64,000 nt of DNA from Corinectria fuckeliana (lineage: Eukaryota > Ascomycota > Sordariomycetes > Hypocreales > Nectriaceae), in the NCBI GenBank assembly GCA_019137255.1, contig WPDH01000018.1, positions 186,001 to 250,000 on the forward strand. The letters run 5' to 3'. Made by a program: the position numbers and the translations under genes. Every line of letters begins with the position of its first letter. The first letter of the stretch is position 1. Below are positions 18,919 to 31,380 of this stretch, in pieces. The notes beneath the pieces were generated by a model. The model did no database searches. It saw only the letters and a program-made list of their open reading frames with translations, and was not told the origin of the DNA.

Positions 18919-20780
18919 GATGGCGGTGATGCGACAAGATGACAACTGCAATTATGGAACGCTGTGGAGCAGAAAATGGATTGCTGCGGCGGGTAGCAGG
19001 ATCAGAGTGGGGATAAACGTGGGTTGATGGAGAAAGGTTGCAAGAGGAACAAGGGGTAGATGACAAGAGAAAGAGGGATTCAGGCTGGGCCGATGGGGAA
19101 CGTTATAAAGACTGGCCGAGTAGCTTAGAGATGATGTTGTGGAGGAGAAGATGGTCACATTTGGACGCAGCGCGTTGTCGGCGACGTCATCAGGGCTCCA
19201 CATCAGAAGTGGGTGGTGTGCTCGTCAACCAAGTTGGCGCCGGTACGTCCGGAGCTTCTTAGTCTACGTCTCGGTACATTAAGCATGATACACTCCAGTA
19301 CGGAAACGAAGTACCTGGACAAGCCCCGCCGCCTGTCTCAGGTTCATGCGGTGGGCATTTCTGTTCGACCCAGGCGACCAAGGGAGAGAGATTCCTCTTG
19401 CCTGACGGAATCTGGGCTCCATTCTCACCTCAGTTGTCTGGCCATCCCGCATGCGGCTCGTAGCGGCGCACGAGACTTCGAGCTGTGGCAGCGCTAGCTT
19501 GTGAGCTAAGAGGATTCATGACGAAATTGAAGCTTCGGGTCGGGATATTTGGACCACCGTTTTTAGGGTTGCGCGTTCCTTGTCGGTCCTAGCAGATGCC
19601 GGATCCCGAAGAACGTGGTGGACGATCATGGCCGTGGGTCTGTCATCGGCATCTTGTTTTGGCACTGACGTTTAGTTGGCTGCTGAAACAGGGTCCTTTG
19701 GATAACTGCTGCACAGCCTGGTTACGTATATTTACGGGCACATCCCCCTGGCGAGGCTGAGTGTAACTCATTGACTTTGATGCAGTGGGCTCACTTATTA
19801 TCGATGCAGGCTCCTTGACGGATCTGCTAAAGCCAAGGCGTGTCGAGTTGTAGGGGCTTCGTGTTTGCCTTTCAATCTTGACTACAACTACGGTACTGGC
19901 TTACATATGCAACGGTCTGGCTCTAAAAAATCTACAACTTTCCGCGCAGCGCATTCATCGACAGTTCAGCTGGACTGTATCAAGGAAGTGCAGTTTGCTT
20001 GTCGGGCCAATGACGGAGAGACACGGCTGACTCCACTACGATGTAAGTACCCAGGTAAGTAGGCGCTATGTGGTGGCACTCCTATCCCGTCAGGAGAACT
20101 CCTGATGAAGATTGATAAAAGCGTCTTTCAATTAATTATCGTCTTTTGTCGGATCACTACACTATTTACTCGCTGATCCCATTCGATTGAAAGTTCTCTG
20201 AAATTAAGTAGTAGTTTAGAGTACTCGTAATTTATTGGCACAGAACCAAACCCTGTTCCGTCCGAAGTGGTACCTAGAAAGGCGTGCGCAGTGTCAGAGC
20301 CTAAGCTCAGTTGATAACGCGCCCGGCCCCCTGCCGTCAGCGCAGACTCCTCAACGCGTGTTCATCAATCATCCACTCATTCATCACTCGCTTCACCACA
20401 GACGTCAAAGTGCGACAAACCGACGGGCCTTATATGCACCGCGTTTTCGCATACTTCAAGCCCATCGCATAGAGCCTATTTGGGTAGTGCCCAGCTGGAT
20501 GCTTGAGTCTCTGACCCCTCTTCCGAAAGAAAGCCTGCAATTTCTTGGCCCCCCACGTCTCCTGGCTTTGTGACAAACGCGTTTTCCGGCAAACCGTGAC
20601 ACGCCGGCGGTTCTCTTCCTTACACCATCCTCGGCTCATACCTTCAATCGCAACGTCTCCGCTGCGCCTGCATTAACGCTGGCATCAAGCACGCCTTTTG
20701 CAGAATGGTGGAAGCGGCTCAGGGAGAAGGAGAGGGGCAATCCTGAAAACCTTGTTCATCCGTCGTCACCTACTGCAGCC
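18919..20780. promoter_or_regulatory. Long divergent intergenic region, PIL1 / KMT6
   Basis: 1.86 kb between divergent PIL1 and KMT6. The KMT6-proximal 450 bp are rich in CATC/CACT pyrimidine tracts, typical of fungal 5' leaders. Short open frames are present but none is recognisable. No repeat or transposon remnant seen. Confidence 0.45.
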
Positions 20781-23700
20781 ATGGCTTCCGGCGGGGATAT
20801 CATCGACCTGACCCAGGACGCCTCGGACTCGGACGAATCCGAGACCTCTCCCGCAGATGTCATCTTCTCCCGCGCGCAACGACAGCTACCAGAGCCACAG
20901 CAGCCACCACCACAGCGACTACAGCGACAGTCTCCGGCGGCCGCAGCCGGCATCTCCCTCCCAAGCCTCGAGTCATTGGTGAGCGCTCGCCCTTCGACCA
21001 ACCACGACCACGGCCACGACGACCACAACACCACCCGGGCCCCCGTCAGCCCTCCTCCCCTTAGGAGGCCGAACTCCGTCGTTCCCAGTCAACCTCAGAG
21101 CCCATTCACCCTGCCAGTGCATCCACCACGTCTGGCACCTAGATCAACATCCTATGCCACCACGCCGAACACCGTCGTCGATAATGCCTGTGACATGGCC
21201 AGGCTCTCGGGTGTCGTGGTCAGCAACGGCTCTCAGCAAGTGACGCCGCCTTTGGAGCTTCACCCTACCAAGGCCCGCCTGCCCGCCACAGACGCAACCC
21301 CCAAGGCCCAAACCCCCAGGAAGCTGGACTGGGATGTTCGTCGCATCGTTGACTCGTTGAGTGTCTTTCGACAGGACATCAAGAATGGGCACGCGCAGTT
21401 GGCGGCCTACGTCATCGATTCAACCGTGGCCACTGAGCGACGTGTTCACGCAGGGACCGACCTCTTCGCTGGCCTCGGAGCCAAAACCGTGGAGGGCAAG
21501 ACAGGCGAAAGCATGAGAGTCAAGTTCAAGGTAATGAGACCCTCGACTCGACTTCTGCATCCTTTACTGACCCCAGACTAGCAACACAGACAACACAGCA
21601 AAGCTAAAAGAGACGGTCGTGAGGAACGCCATGGGGTTGTGTGCATTCAAACTGATGAAGAACGTGTTCCTCGGTATCGGTTCCACCACGTGGAAATAAA
21701 AAAGAACATGTTGACCCCGAACACCATGCTGACTTTTGTCCCTCACTTGAGAGACCTGGAAAGCTCGGAAGAGTCGAAATACAATTCTTGGCTACAGGAA
21801 CTGGAAGATATTGATCGGAAATGCGGCTTCAAGCCAATGAGTAGAGAGGACAAGGTCTCCCTTACTGTCCGGTCAGAATATGCCGCCACAGTCTCCCTTT
21901 ATCTCGAGGATTGGCTGGAGAGGCTGTCAATTCCCGGCTGCAACAAGTCAACACTGATCCGGTATATGGCCACTCGAGAGCCCGACGATGCCATTACACC
22001 TCGCCAGAAGACGGATATTCTGAATTCGCATCGTGAAACCGACACGGCGACCTCGTTCGAATCGAACAGGGCAGCCGAGATGTTCACCGAAGCCTTCCAC
22101 CTAGTCTTCCACAAAGACCAACCTCATCTAAAGCAGATTGAGCTGCGCGACGTGCTCTTACTTGACGAGTCTGTTGATAGCATCCTGGATTCCAAACCGA
22201 TAGCTAAGGAAGGCTCCAGTTCTCAGAATGAGGACGAGGACGACCTGGCTGAGTCCAACTTGGGAACTTATTGCATTCTGGGCTGTCTCATTTGTTACAG
22301 CCACTCTTGCGAACACGGAGAATACGACGCTCAAAACTGCAAGCGGGCCTTTTCTATTATTTCTCGACTGTCGGACACTTTGAAGCGACGAAGATATATT
22401 CCCGCCGCCGATGCAGGCGTCGCCAATCTCGAAGGCGTCGTCAATGGCAAAGCCGTCGTCAACGGTCATTCGAATGATTCTAGTCCCTGCAATCGCATGT
22501 GCTATCAAAATAGTGATAGGCCGCCTGTGGAGGATGCTCGGCGACCCCCTTGGTTAGAAGATGAACATGTCGTCCTTCGGTCTATACTTGTTACGGCAGA
22601 TCGCAGCAAGGTGAAGCGGGACCCGTTTTGTCTTGTGGCAGATTTCCTCGATCGCACATGCTTTGATGTTTTCCGCGAGTATGAGTTGCTGCAACTCTCG
22701 CTGCCACAGCCTCAACCCACTAGCAGACCGCAAATCAGAACGGTGTCGTGGTATGACCGATTTAAGAAGACACTCATTGGCGACTGGGAAAACCACACCG
22801 TGAGCCACGAGCACCAGCAACGGGAACTGTCTGAGCCATGCTCCCACGACGGGCCTTGCACTCTTGATAGTTGCTCATGTGTCAAGCAGGGCGTACTCTG
22901 CGAGAAGTTCTGCGGCTGCTCAGTGGAGACGTGCGCATACAAATTCACCGGCTGTGCTTGTCACTCGCATGGCAAGACTTGCCTTTCAAAGCAGAAGGAA
23001 AGGCCTTGTATCTGCGTGCAATTGAACCGCGAATGTGATCCAGAGCTTTGTGGCTCTTGCGGTGCGTTTGAACGAGCCGACCCAGACCATGCTGAGGATG
23101 AAGCCCTGCATTCAACCGGCTGCCAGAACTGTGCACTGCAACGTGGAGAAGCAAAAGACCTCCTTCTGGGGCAGAGCCAGCTCGAGGGGGTGGGATATGG
23201 TCTCTACACGGCCCAGGATATCGCCCAGGATGACTTTATTATCGAGTACGTGGGAGAACTCATCAGCCATGACGAGGGTGTCCGGCGAGAAGCTAGACGA
23301 GGAGACGAGGAGTCCAACATCTCTTATGTGTTTACTCTCTTGGATAACGAGGGCATCTGGGTTGACGCAGCCATATACGGCAACCTCAGCCGGTACATCA
23401 ACCACGCCTCTGAGAGCGACAAGCGTGGATGCAACATCACGCCCCGAATTCTGTACGTCAACGGCGAATATCGGATCAAATTCACGGCGATGCGTGATAT
23501 CGAAGCTGGCGAGGAACTGTTCTTCAATTATGGCGAGAACTTTCCCAACCTGACCAAGAAGCTCCTCGACACTAAGGCTGGAGGAAAACCCGAGCAGTCT
23601 AAGAAGAGAGGACGGCGACCACAACGCGCCGACGGCGGAGCGGGAGTCGCTAGAAAGGCGCCCAAGGCAGACAAGAAAAGGCCAGGAAAGGCCAAGGCGA

Positions 23701-24419
23701 TTCCACAAGCCGCTGCTTTGAACCCCGGAGACGGAGACGCTCCAATGCCCGACGTTTTGTATTCGGAGCCATCGAAACTAGCTCATAAGCGCAAGCGAGG
23801 AATGCGAGATGACTCCGAGGAAGAGGAATATCATCCTACTGGCACAGACCCAACTGCTTCTTATGATGAGTCCCAGTCGCCTGAAACAATCGACTCGGAC
23901 GAGCCGTTGACGAAGTCCGGGTCGAGGCTTCGCAGACGAACACGACAAAGAGCATCCAATGGGGAAGGTTCTGAGCAGGTGGGCAATGTTCGTGGTGAGC
24001 CCAAGACTCGAGGCAAGCGAGGCGGAGCCAGGCCAGGGAGCGGCAGGCCTAGGAAGTATCCGCGCCTGGGACCGAAGTCTGCTACTGTCAGCGGTACTCC
24101 TACCTCATCTGCGGCCACCCCGGAGCAGTCGACAGCTACATCGTTTGGGCAGGTCGAGGCTGCAAGCCCAGACATGGGGACCGCTGGAGTGAGCGCTCCT
24201 CAGCCACTGCAGTCAATGCTCGCCACCGAAGAAATCGAGGACAGCGAAGATGCGGCGGATGACTCTATTATACAACGCCTCATAGGATTCGCATATGAGG
24301 ACGAGGAGGACGAGGAGGACGAGGATGTGATAATACGAGGGCGTCTAGATAGAGGGTCCAGGAACCGACGGCTACCAGCGAAGTTCAGGGAGGAGGACCA
24401 GTGGGTAGCGAGCCAATGA
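20781..24419 (+). CDS. KMT6: H3K27 methyltransferase, EZH2/KMT6 (PRC2 catalytic subunit)
   Basis: Catalytic subunit of Polycomb repressive complex 2; trimethylates histone H3 Lys27 and represses facultative heterochromatin, including many secondary-metabolite and effector genes in Sordariomycetes. Exons 20781-21530 and 21582-24419 give 1195 residues; the 51-nt intron ends CCCCAGACTAG. The N-terminus has a SUMO-interaction-like IIDLT followed by acidic/Ser residues (7-20). A cysteine-rich CXC region lies at ~669-769 (CSHDGPCTLDSCSC and repeats). The SET domain is at ~779-904, with YVGELIS, the RYINHASE box (Asn857, His858) and the catalytic-site tyrosine in FFNYGENF (~Tyr900). A ~290-residue basic/acidic tail follows, with GRPRK AT-hook-like and EDEEDEED segments. 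Catalytic motifs are intact. Confidence 0.96.
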
Positions 24420-25173
24420 GGGCATCCAATGGATGTAGGATAGATGATTGGGAGTCGGTCCATTCTAAGTGAGGAATCCCGTGCGCTGTCTTGGGTGTTT
24501 GGCAGACAGGATGGTGAAAACAGAGGGATTCATCGTTGGGCAATGCATTGTAGGAATAGGTTGACACGAGGCTTAAGCAGCTGTCAAATGTGTGTATATT
24601 TGTTTGGGCAAATTCATGGGTGTCTTCATGTGCTAACGATTCCCTTCATAAAGACTGACAAGGTGAGGTTGGTTACTAGACGCTTGTTAGTTGTGGATGC
24701 GCCTTGCACAAGAGGACTTTGATAAAACGGGCTTTCACAAGATGACTTTCACAAAATGACTTTCTCATGATAAGCGGAGGAAAGATGTGGGGAAGAAAAT
24801 AGGTACTACATACAGTGTCCACGATGGGTACTATTCGTACGGTACATGTACATACATACTTATGCGCTGGATCCCGGCCCCACTCTCAAAAGCCCAGCCA
24901 CAGTGAACGATGACGTTGTCGATTCGATTCGACAAGAACGGAAACAGCTTTCTGCCACGAAACGCACAACAGCTCGGCCGGGCAACTGACCACCTTTTCC
25001 TCTTCTTTTTTCCACCACGTCGCCGCCCGGATAAGCCTACATAAACAAGAGCTTCCCACAAACCCCCTCGTCTTCCCGATTTTCTTGTCTCGCTCGATTT
25101 GTCTCTACGAAGCACTCTGCTTGTTCTTTGGAAGCGCCCGCCCCTGAGCTTGCTATTCCCCCCCACCGCCGCC
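24420..25173. other. Intergenic spacer, KMT6 3' end to BAP31 promoter
   Basis: 754 bp with the KMT6 3' end and the BAP31 promoter; the last ~150 bp are pyrimidine-rich. No gene seen. Confidence 0.5.
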
Positions 25174-26033
25174 ATGACGCTCTACTACAGCCTCGTACGT
25201 CCCTCCCGCCCCCTCCGAAGCTGGCTGCGAAGCTCCAGGCGCTGACCTTGCGGCAACAGGTGTTCCTCCTCCTCATGTTTGAGATGACGCTCTTTATGCT
25301 TCTGATTGTGCCGCTGCCCTTCAATGTCAAGCGCAAGATCTTCACGTGCGTGCCGGACAACTCCTTCCCTCCCCTCCCCCGCTACATAGCAGCGTCAGGG
25401 CTGGGGCTGACTTTGTGGGAATAGCTTCATCTCCGAGAACCCGATTGTCGCCAAGATTCAGTACTGGATGAAGATCACCTTCATCTTCATCCTGATCCTC
25501 TTCATCGACAGTGTCAACCGCGTCTACCGCGTACAAGTCGAGCTCCAGGCCGCCACCGAACAAACTAAGCATGGAGGGTACGTCATATCTTTTCAACTCC
25601 TCCTTGCCCATGTGCCTTATGCCGTGTTTACTAACGTTTCCGTCTCGGCAGTGCCGCCGCCGTTATGGGCCACGAGCGTCTCGAAGTTCAGGCCCGCAAG
25701 TTCTACTCTCAGCGCAACATGTACTTGTGTGGCTTCACCCTCTTCCTCTCCCTCATTTTGAACCGCACCTATGTCATGATCATTGAGGTCATGCGTCTCG
25801 AGGACAAGGTCCGCGATTACGAGGGTACCAAGAAGAACACCAAGGAGAGCGAGAAGCTCGCGGCTGCCGGCAACCCCGGCGAGATTGCCACCCTAAGGAA
25901 AGAGCTAGAGCGCAAGGAGCAGGATATCCAGACCCTCAAGAAGCAGAGCGAGGGTCTTCACAGGAGCTATGATGAGCTCAGTGAGAAGTACGCTTCTACT
26001 CAGCTGGATGGCGAGGGCAAGAAGTCCATCTAA
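25174..26033 (+). CDS. BAP31/Yet3-family ER membrane protein
   Basis: Homologue of BCAP31 and yeast Yet1/Yet3, ER membrane proteins that escort membrane cargo and associate with the translocon. Exons 25174-25194, 25260-25345, 25425-25577 and 25652-26033 give 213 residues. The first exon encodes only MTLYYSL. Three membrane segments are visible: VFLLLMFEMTLFMLLIV, ITFIFILILFIDSV and YLCGFTLFLSLIL. They are followed by a cytosolic coiled coil (ATLRKELERKEQDIQTLKK). The last four residues, KKSI, fit a dilysine ER-retrieval signal. All three introns restore a continuous family sequence, including FTFISENPIVAK and the QARKFYSQRNMYL block. Confidence 0.93.
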
Positions 26034-26428
26034 GAAGTGTCCCTATTATGGGATTGGAACGATGGGATCCGAAGACTGGCGATGGACCCCGATGTGGAAC
26101 AAAATGATGAACCATAACGTTCAGTTATGACGTAAAGAGGAGCTAGACGGGGGATGGATATTTCGGGCGCGGAAGATGGCTTCGGTACGGAAGGAAAGAA
26201 CAAAAATCAATGAATATGGGGTACTAGGTGAATCAACGGCGCGGTCAAGTAGCAGCAATTCACTGTTGTCTAATGATGTAACGGGCAAAGCGATCCGGCG
26301 GTTTATCATTATGTATATTTCAAGCGCAAAGGAACCCAACCCAAACGATTTATCTACACTACTTACTTAGTTCCGTTCTCCCTCAAGGACGCTTGAATAC
26401 TATACTTAGATGATGAACCGCCCAAGAA
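26034..26428. other. Convergent 3' spacer
   Basis: 395 bp between BAP31 and the broken DUF1479 gene, which converge. Nothing recognisable. Confidence 0.5.
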
Positions 26429-27881
26429 TCAGCAAAATCCCAGGTCGTACTTTTCCAGAAACAAAATGCCGTTCGCCATCTCCAAAACCTCTTGCTCACA
26501 GTCATCCTTGGCTTCATCCTCGTCCCACGGCAGGAGTCCCATGGTGCGCAGGCCCTCGACACCTCCAGCCTGGCCGACTTCCTGGACGCCGGAGCTTCCC
26601 GCGCGCGTGCGGGCGCTCTCGCCGAAGATACCGCCGAAGTCCGGGCTCGGGTGGCCCAGCAGAAAGGCCTTGCGCTGGTGGGCGAGGTACAGAGCGTTGG
26701 TCTGCGTCAGCGGGCACGCCGGTAGGTACATGACGGTCGTCCCCGGGAGGTCCGGGCGGCGGAGGCGGTCGAGGGCGTAGACGGCGTCGCAGTGCTAGAC
26801 GAGGTAGTCGCCCGGCTCGAGGCGCGGGATGTGCACCATGCAGCGTGCGAGCTGGAGGTGTGGGTGCAAGGCCTCGTTGAGTTCTTGCGGGTAGGACGGC
26901 AAGGCGCCCTGGATGACCGAGGAGGTCGGTCGTTCCAGCTTCCAGTTCTCGGGCGCGAGAAAGTCTGGATGCGTTGGCGAGGCGTTGCGCGGGGAGAAGA
27001 ACGGCCGGAGGAGCAGGTAGGCCGAGGACAGCCGGATTATGGGGCAGAGCAGCAGCGTGCCCTCGCCGCCGGGGGGATGGCTGAGAGAGAGCCAGCCTTG
27101 GAACATGCGGAACACGGTACACACGCCGTCGCCGTTGTAGAGATCGCTCGTCACCTTGAGCCGCGTGCTGCTTTCCCGCGGGTCGCAGTCCTCCCAGTCG
27201 CCGTCCCAGATGCGCTGATAGGTTGCCCCCGCGCCGTATCCGTCCAACTCCCAGCGCTCGACGCTCCCGCCGTCCACGTAGACGCTCAGCGAGCACGTCT
27301 CGTCGCCCGGGCTCCGGATCCGCAGCCGGTCGGCGTAGCTGACGGGGAAGTTGGGGCTGACGAGGGCGGCTGGGTCGCACGAGCGCCGCAAGTTCATGAG
27401 GAAGCGCTGGGCGAAGAGGACGTTCTCGTGCGCCCGGGCTTTGATCTGCGCGGGCGACTAGTAGACGCCGTAGAGGTGCGGATCGTGAGTCGGTAGCTGG
27501 CGGGAGCGGGCATCTTCATCCAGATACGAGTCTGTGGCCGTCTTCCACTATACTGCCGTATCCCGGGGGGATGACGCCGCGGATCACAACGACGCCGCGA
27601 TCCTTAAGCTTCGATGAGAAGGCTTCCGCTTTGGACGCATCGTGAAGGTCTGAGAAGGGAATGCAGGGGAAGATGCTGGGGCCTGCGTTTGCAATGACCT
27701 CGATCTCGGTGCGCAACCTGATGAGCAGTCGTCTCCAGGACGCGGTAATCTGCGTTTCCGTCCCAGAAATTAGGCCTTGTTTCGCTTTCGCAAACCTCCG
27801 AGGTAGAGGTAGAGGTAGAGGCTCTGTAGTTTCAGCGAACATGCTACTTGTTGGTCCATGGCTGTGGTCGGAAGCCGACAT
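26429..27881 (-). pseudogene. DUF1479-family gene with frameshift and three TAG codons
   Basis: DUF1479 proteins are fungal/bacterial proteins with a double-stranded beta-helix fold, similar to 2-oxoglutarate oxygenases; their function is unknown. The full family pattern is present. The N-terminal part (27516-27881) includes ITASWRRLLIRLRTEIEVI and KDRGVVVIRGVIP. In another frame follow RDTAV*WKTATDSYL, PHLYGVY*SPAQIKAR, YADRLRIRSPGDE, DGGSVERWE, FRMFQGWLSLSH and GDYLV*HCDAVYALD, then a C-terminal segment ending at 26429. The switch lies at a C run (minus-strand reading of 27553-27561, one C too many). The stops sit at 27548-27550 (expected CAG, Gln), 27458-27460 and 26795-26797 (both expected TGG, Trp). 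The rest is well conserved, so decay is recent or mutation was targeted. Confidence 0.85.
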
Positions 27882-28421
27882 GATGTATTTCCGGGGGACG
27901 TCTTAGATGATAGGTTAGGCCAACACCAAGAAACTATCCTCTCAGGGACAAGATATAAACGAGAACAGGATGAAGATAAACCAACGATGGAACTACAAAA
28001 ACGTCTTCCCATGATGTTGAAGCAGAGATGAAGGCAGTATGCATGTATGAGTTTGTGTTGTATTTAACCTAGTTCTCCCGCCGGGCTAGCAGCCGATGTG
28101 AAAGTTCTGAACGGGCAGCTTGCGTCTATGTTTGTTATCGTGACGCCTTCTCAACACAGTCTGAAGTCTTCACATCGCGGTAATTCCTCGGCCGGGGGAT
28201 GTGTATTCTTCGGATGCTGGTCGCCATCGTGGGCCGCCAAGCCGGGGTCGGTACGTGTTCAGCATCCCGTCCCCAATGGGAGATACTGCAGGACCTGAAG
28301 CAACTCATGTTACTCCTGTTAGCTTCGTTGTGAATCTTGCATCATGGCTGCTGTCTCACGATGTCTGGGCAGCTGGGTGCAGGGGATGTAACCCCAGAGC
28401 ATGGCTTAGCTTGGAGAACGT
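27882..28421. other. Intergenic spacer
   Basis: 540 bp between the DUF1479 pseudogene and the helix-hairpin-helix gene, both on the minus strand. Short open frames only; no recognisable protein. Confidence 0.5.
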
Positions 28422-29498
28422 CTAAGCTTTCGTTCTCTTTGATCGTCTGAGAGTGGTGGTCTTGGGTGTGCTGTCTTCTGTGTGAGCCGGTCCGGAATCA
28501 GCCTTTCGCTTGATTGATGAGGGTCTGATGCTCTTCCTTTCCTTTGTTGATACTGCCATCTTTTCCGCTGGCTTCGCCTCCTTCACTGTCTTCATCTCCC
28601 TCGCCGGCTTCCCCTCCTTCGCTGGCTTAGGCGGCTGTTCTGATTGCTTCATGAGGACGTAGGCAACCTTCTCCACATCGGTTGCAGACACCTCCAGTCT
28701 CTTGGTCAGATCCTGGGCGTTATCCTGCAAGGTGCGGTACTCTTTTGCGTTGTACTTCATGGCGGTTTTGTTTCCATCGCAGCATAGCCAATAGAATGCC
28801 TCGTCGGAGAAGAAGATGACCCGATCAGGGTCATGGACGGTCAATAGCAGAGACGCCGTTGCGGGGCCGATCCCCTTGAGCTTGGTCAGGATATCCAAGG
28901 CAGCTTGTGCGTCGGGGCGCTCTTGGTAGACATCTAGCGCTTGTTGGATGATGTCCTTGGCGACAGCTGGGTCATTGGATACGATGAACTTCATCAAGGT
29001 TGGTCGGAACTTCCCGTGTCGCCTGGGAGGTGTTAGCAATTCTGCAACTTGGCTTAGCAACTGAGAAGATATTCGGGGTTTCCTCCATTCAGGGAATTGC
29101 GTTGGGGATCTAGGGTCGCGAAACCCCGGGGTCACTAAACACATATTGTGACGATGATGAAAGGCCAAGATCGTCCATGTCTAAGCTGCAGACTTACAGT
29201 TTCCACTCAACGAGTGTCTTGACGTCGTCGAGATTCATTGGACGCTGCGGATTGGCGATGGCAAAGGCTTTCAACGCCTCCTCGTAGCGATAATTATCTA
29301 GCTCCTGAAGCGTCTTCTGCCCATCCTTGGCTATCATTTGTTACTAGTGGTGCTACTGAGAAATTTGTGTCCTAGACTTGACCTACCGCCTTTTGACTCT
29401 GAAACAGATTTAATGAGACCAGGATACTGGCTGAGAAGAGCGTCGAACTGGTCCTTGCTGATTTTGTCCGCTCGGACAATGCTCGACTTTGAAGCCAT
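28422..29498 (-). CDS. Hypothetical protein with helix-hairpin-helix, basic C-terminus
   Basis: Exons 29387-29498, 29198-29330 and 28422-29022 give 281 residues. The middle contains a HhH motif, LKGIGPATASLLL, followed by DPDRVIFFSDEAFYW, reminiscent of the DNA-glycosylase/HhH superfamily though without a glycosylase lysine/aspartate pattern I can assign. The segment NLDDVKTLVEWKLRHGKFRPTL, completed across the second splice, resembles a fungal protein family known to me only as hypothetical. The C-terminal ~90 residues are Lys/Glu/Pro-rich and end in RRSKRTKA, suggesting a nuclear, nucleic-acid-associated role. Intron 29331-29386 is 56 nt and 29023-29197 is 175 nt. ATG at 29498 is the first in frame. 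Function is unassigned. Confidence 0.8.
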
Positions 29499-31380
29499 GT
29501 CGCGCTGGTCGGCCACAGTGTGGATGGTGTTTACGCAGTGCAGTTCGAGCTAGACGTGGTCTAGTTCGACTGAGTCTGGCACTGTATCGCTTTTCACGCA
29601 GGCCAGGGATGCGTAGGAAGAGGTGCACAGAGGATGAATGCTTGAAGTAATGTCCGAGAAACACGGACGGACGAACTCTCACTGGACGGCTCGTACAAGG
29701 TGCGACGAGAACTTGGAGTGAAAAAATGAAAGAAATACGGATGTGGGTCGGGAAATGGTATCCAAAACTTATCGTAGGTAGTGATGATGACAACTTGACG
29801 TGTGTCGTTGGTGAGAAACGATTAATGTCAAGAGTTTAGATGCAAATTGCTTGTACGTTGTCTCAAATTAACGTGGCTGGGCGACATGCTAGTCACGCGG
29901 CAAGCGCGATCAGGTAGGTAGCTTGGTAGTTTCACTCACCACCAAATACAGGAACAGTCATGCAATCAATATCTTCTAATTACATTGTATCCCTCGAGCG
30001 ACAAGCCAGTCCAGCTTCATCGACGACTTGGCATTTTCTTCTAGAGCATGAGAGAACATAGTGAGCCGCCCCAGCTTACAAGCAAGGATCTGGGACTGCT
30101 TTGCTTTGTGCTCTGGCGAATGCTCTTCGGCGACCAATCAATTTATAGCAGGGAATATCTGGCATTTGTACCATGGTATCATCACTTTGCTATTTTGACT
30201 TAGTATTTGCACCTCGGCAGTCGTGCTTTCTGTCGGAACTGGTTGTATTGTATCGCGAGTTTGAGAAGATGAGCAAGGCACGCCGTCGCGACGGATGAAG
30301 ACTGGGGAGATGAGACTATCCGTCAAAGCAATGACCGACACGATGCGTGACTATCACGTTCGTTTTCATCATGCCAGCATCTTTGAAATGAACTGCATAA
30401 GTGCAACGCTCCGCAAGGTAGTTAGACGTACCTCTACAGCAATGCGAATGAATCAGCTGCTTTAGCTGTATGGTGAAGCAATACTGTTTCGGCGTTGCGA
30501 CAATCTAGTCTTTGGGTGGAAGACCAATTGACAGTGTACCACTCGCTCCCTGGAAATTTTGGAATGAACATTGCTTGGGTGATTCCGAACAAAACGGTAC
30601 GTACCGTAATGCATCGAAAATTGAATCCTAAACGGCATAGATCCACCGTGCGGAAACTGCGTCGCTTGTACCTCATCCTCTCAAGCATCTCGTTCTTGAA
30701 CATTTATTTGCCTTGAGGTGTAGTGTGTGCAGTCTCTTCCGAGACGACTGATCTTCAGTGAAATTGAACATCGGGCTCCAAGAAGGTCTCACTTAGTATT
30801 GATAGTGCGCCTGTTGGTAGGCGCATTGCGTCAAAGGTTCTCATTCTGTTTGAGTCAGAGACCAGAAGGCAAAAGGCAGAAGGCAGAAGGCAGAAACGGA
30901 AGAGATATGCTGGGTTGAGCGAAATGTATCTACTTACTAAATAGATTCATCTTGTCTCATCTGCTGAGATCTTAAATATGCGCGGAAAGGAGGAAGGGCG
31001 CTAGGTTCAGGATGCTCTACGAATTGCGGATTACGACTAAACGTCTTCAGCAAACGAAGTCCGACTTTTGACCTCGCGTCTTCACAATATTATCCTGGTC
31101 TAAAACAGACGTGAGCACAAAAACAAAGTAGTCAAAAAGGAGGATATTCTGTCCAAGTTCATTCTCTAATTCTGTCAAGAAAGCTACATCGTGGAGTGGC
31201 TGTCACACTGTGCGGGACTGAAAGACCTGGAAAAGGCTTGGCGAATGGAAGCGCGCCCGTTTTCTGTGATCCTTCCGCCAATCGCTCAAAATCAACAACC
31301 TTCATCATCCGGCAATCTGACACCCCCCAAAAAATTACACCACATCTTTAAACACCTCATCCTCCCACTAAATCGCAACC
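29499..31380. other. Intergenic region, 1.9 kb
   Basis: Between the divergent HhH gene (minus) and the zinc-finger gene (plus). It is less GC-rich than the coding regions. A short AGGCAGA triplication lies around 30868-30893. The last ~150 bp before 31381 are rich in CATC/CACC tracts, typical of a leader. Open frames of 60-90 codons show no recognisable family. Confidence 0.45.

Noticed and set aside
26792..27496. 234-codon plus-strand frame over the DUF1479 pseudogene
   Set aside because: Antisense shadow; the minus strand matches DUF1479 along its length.
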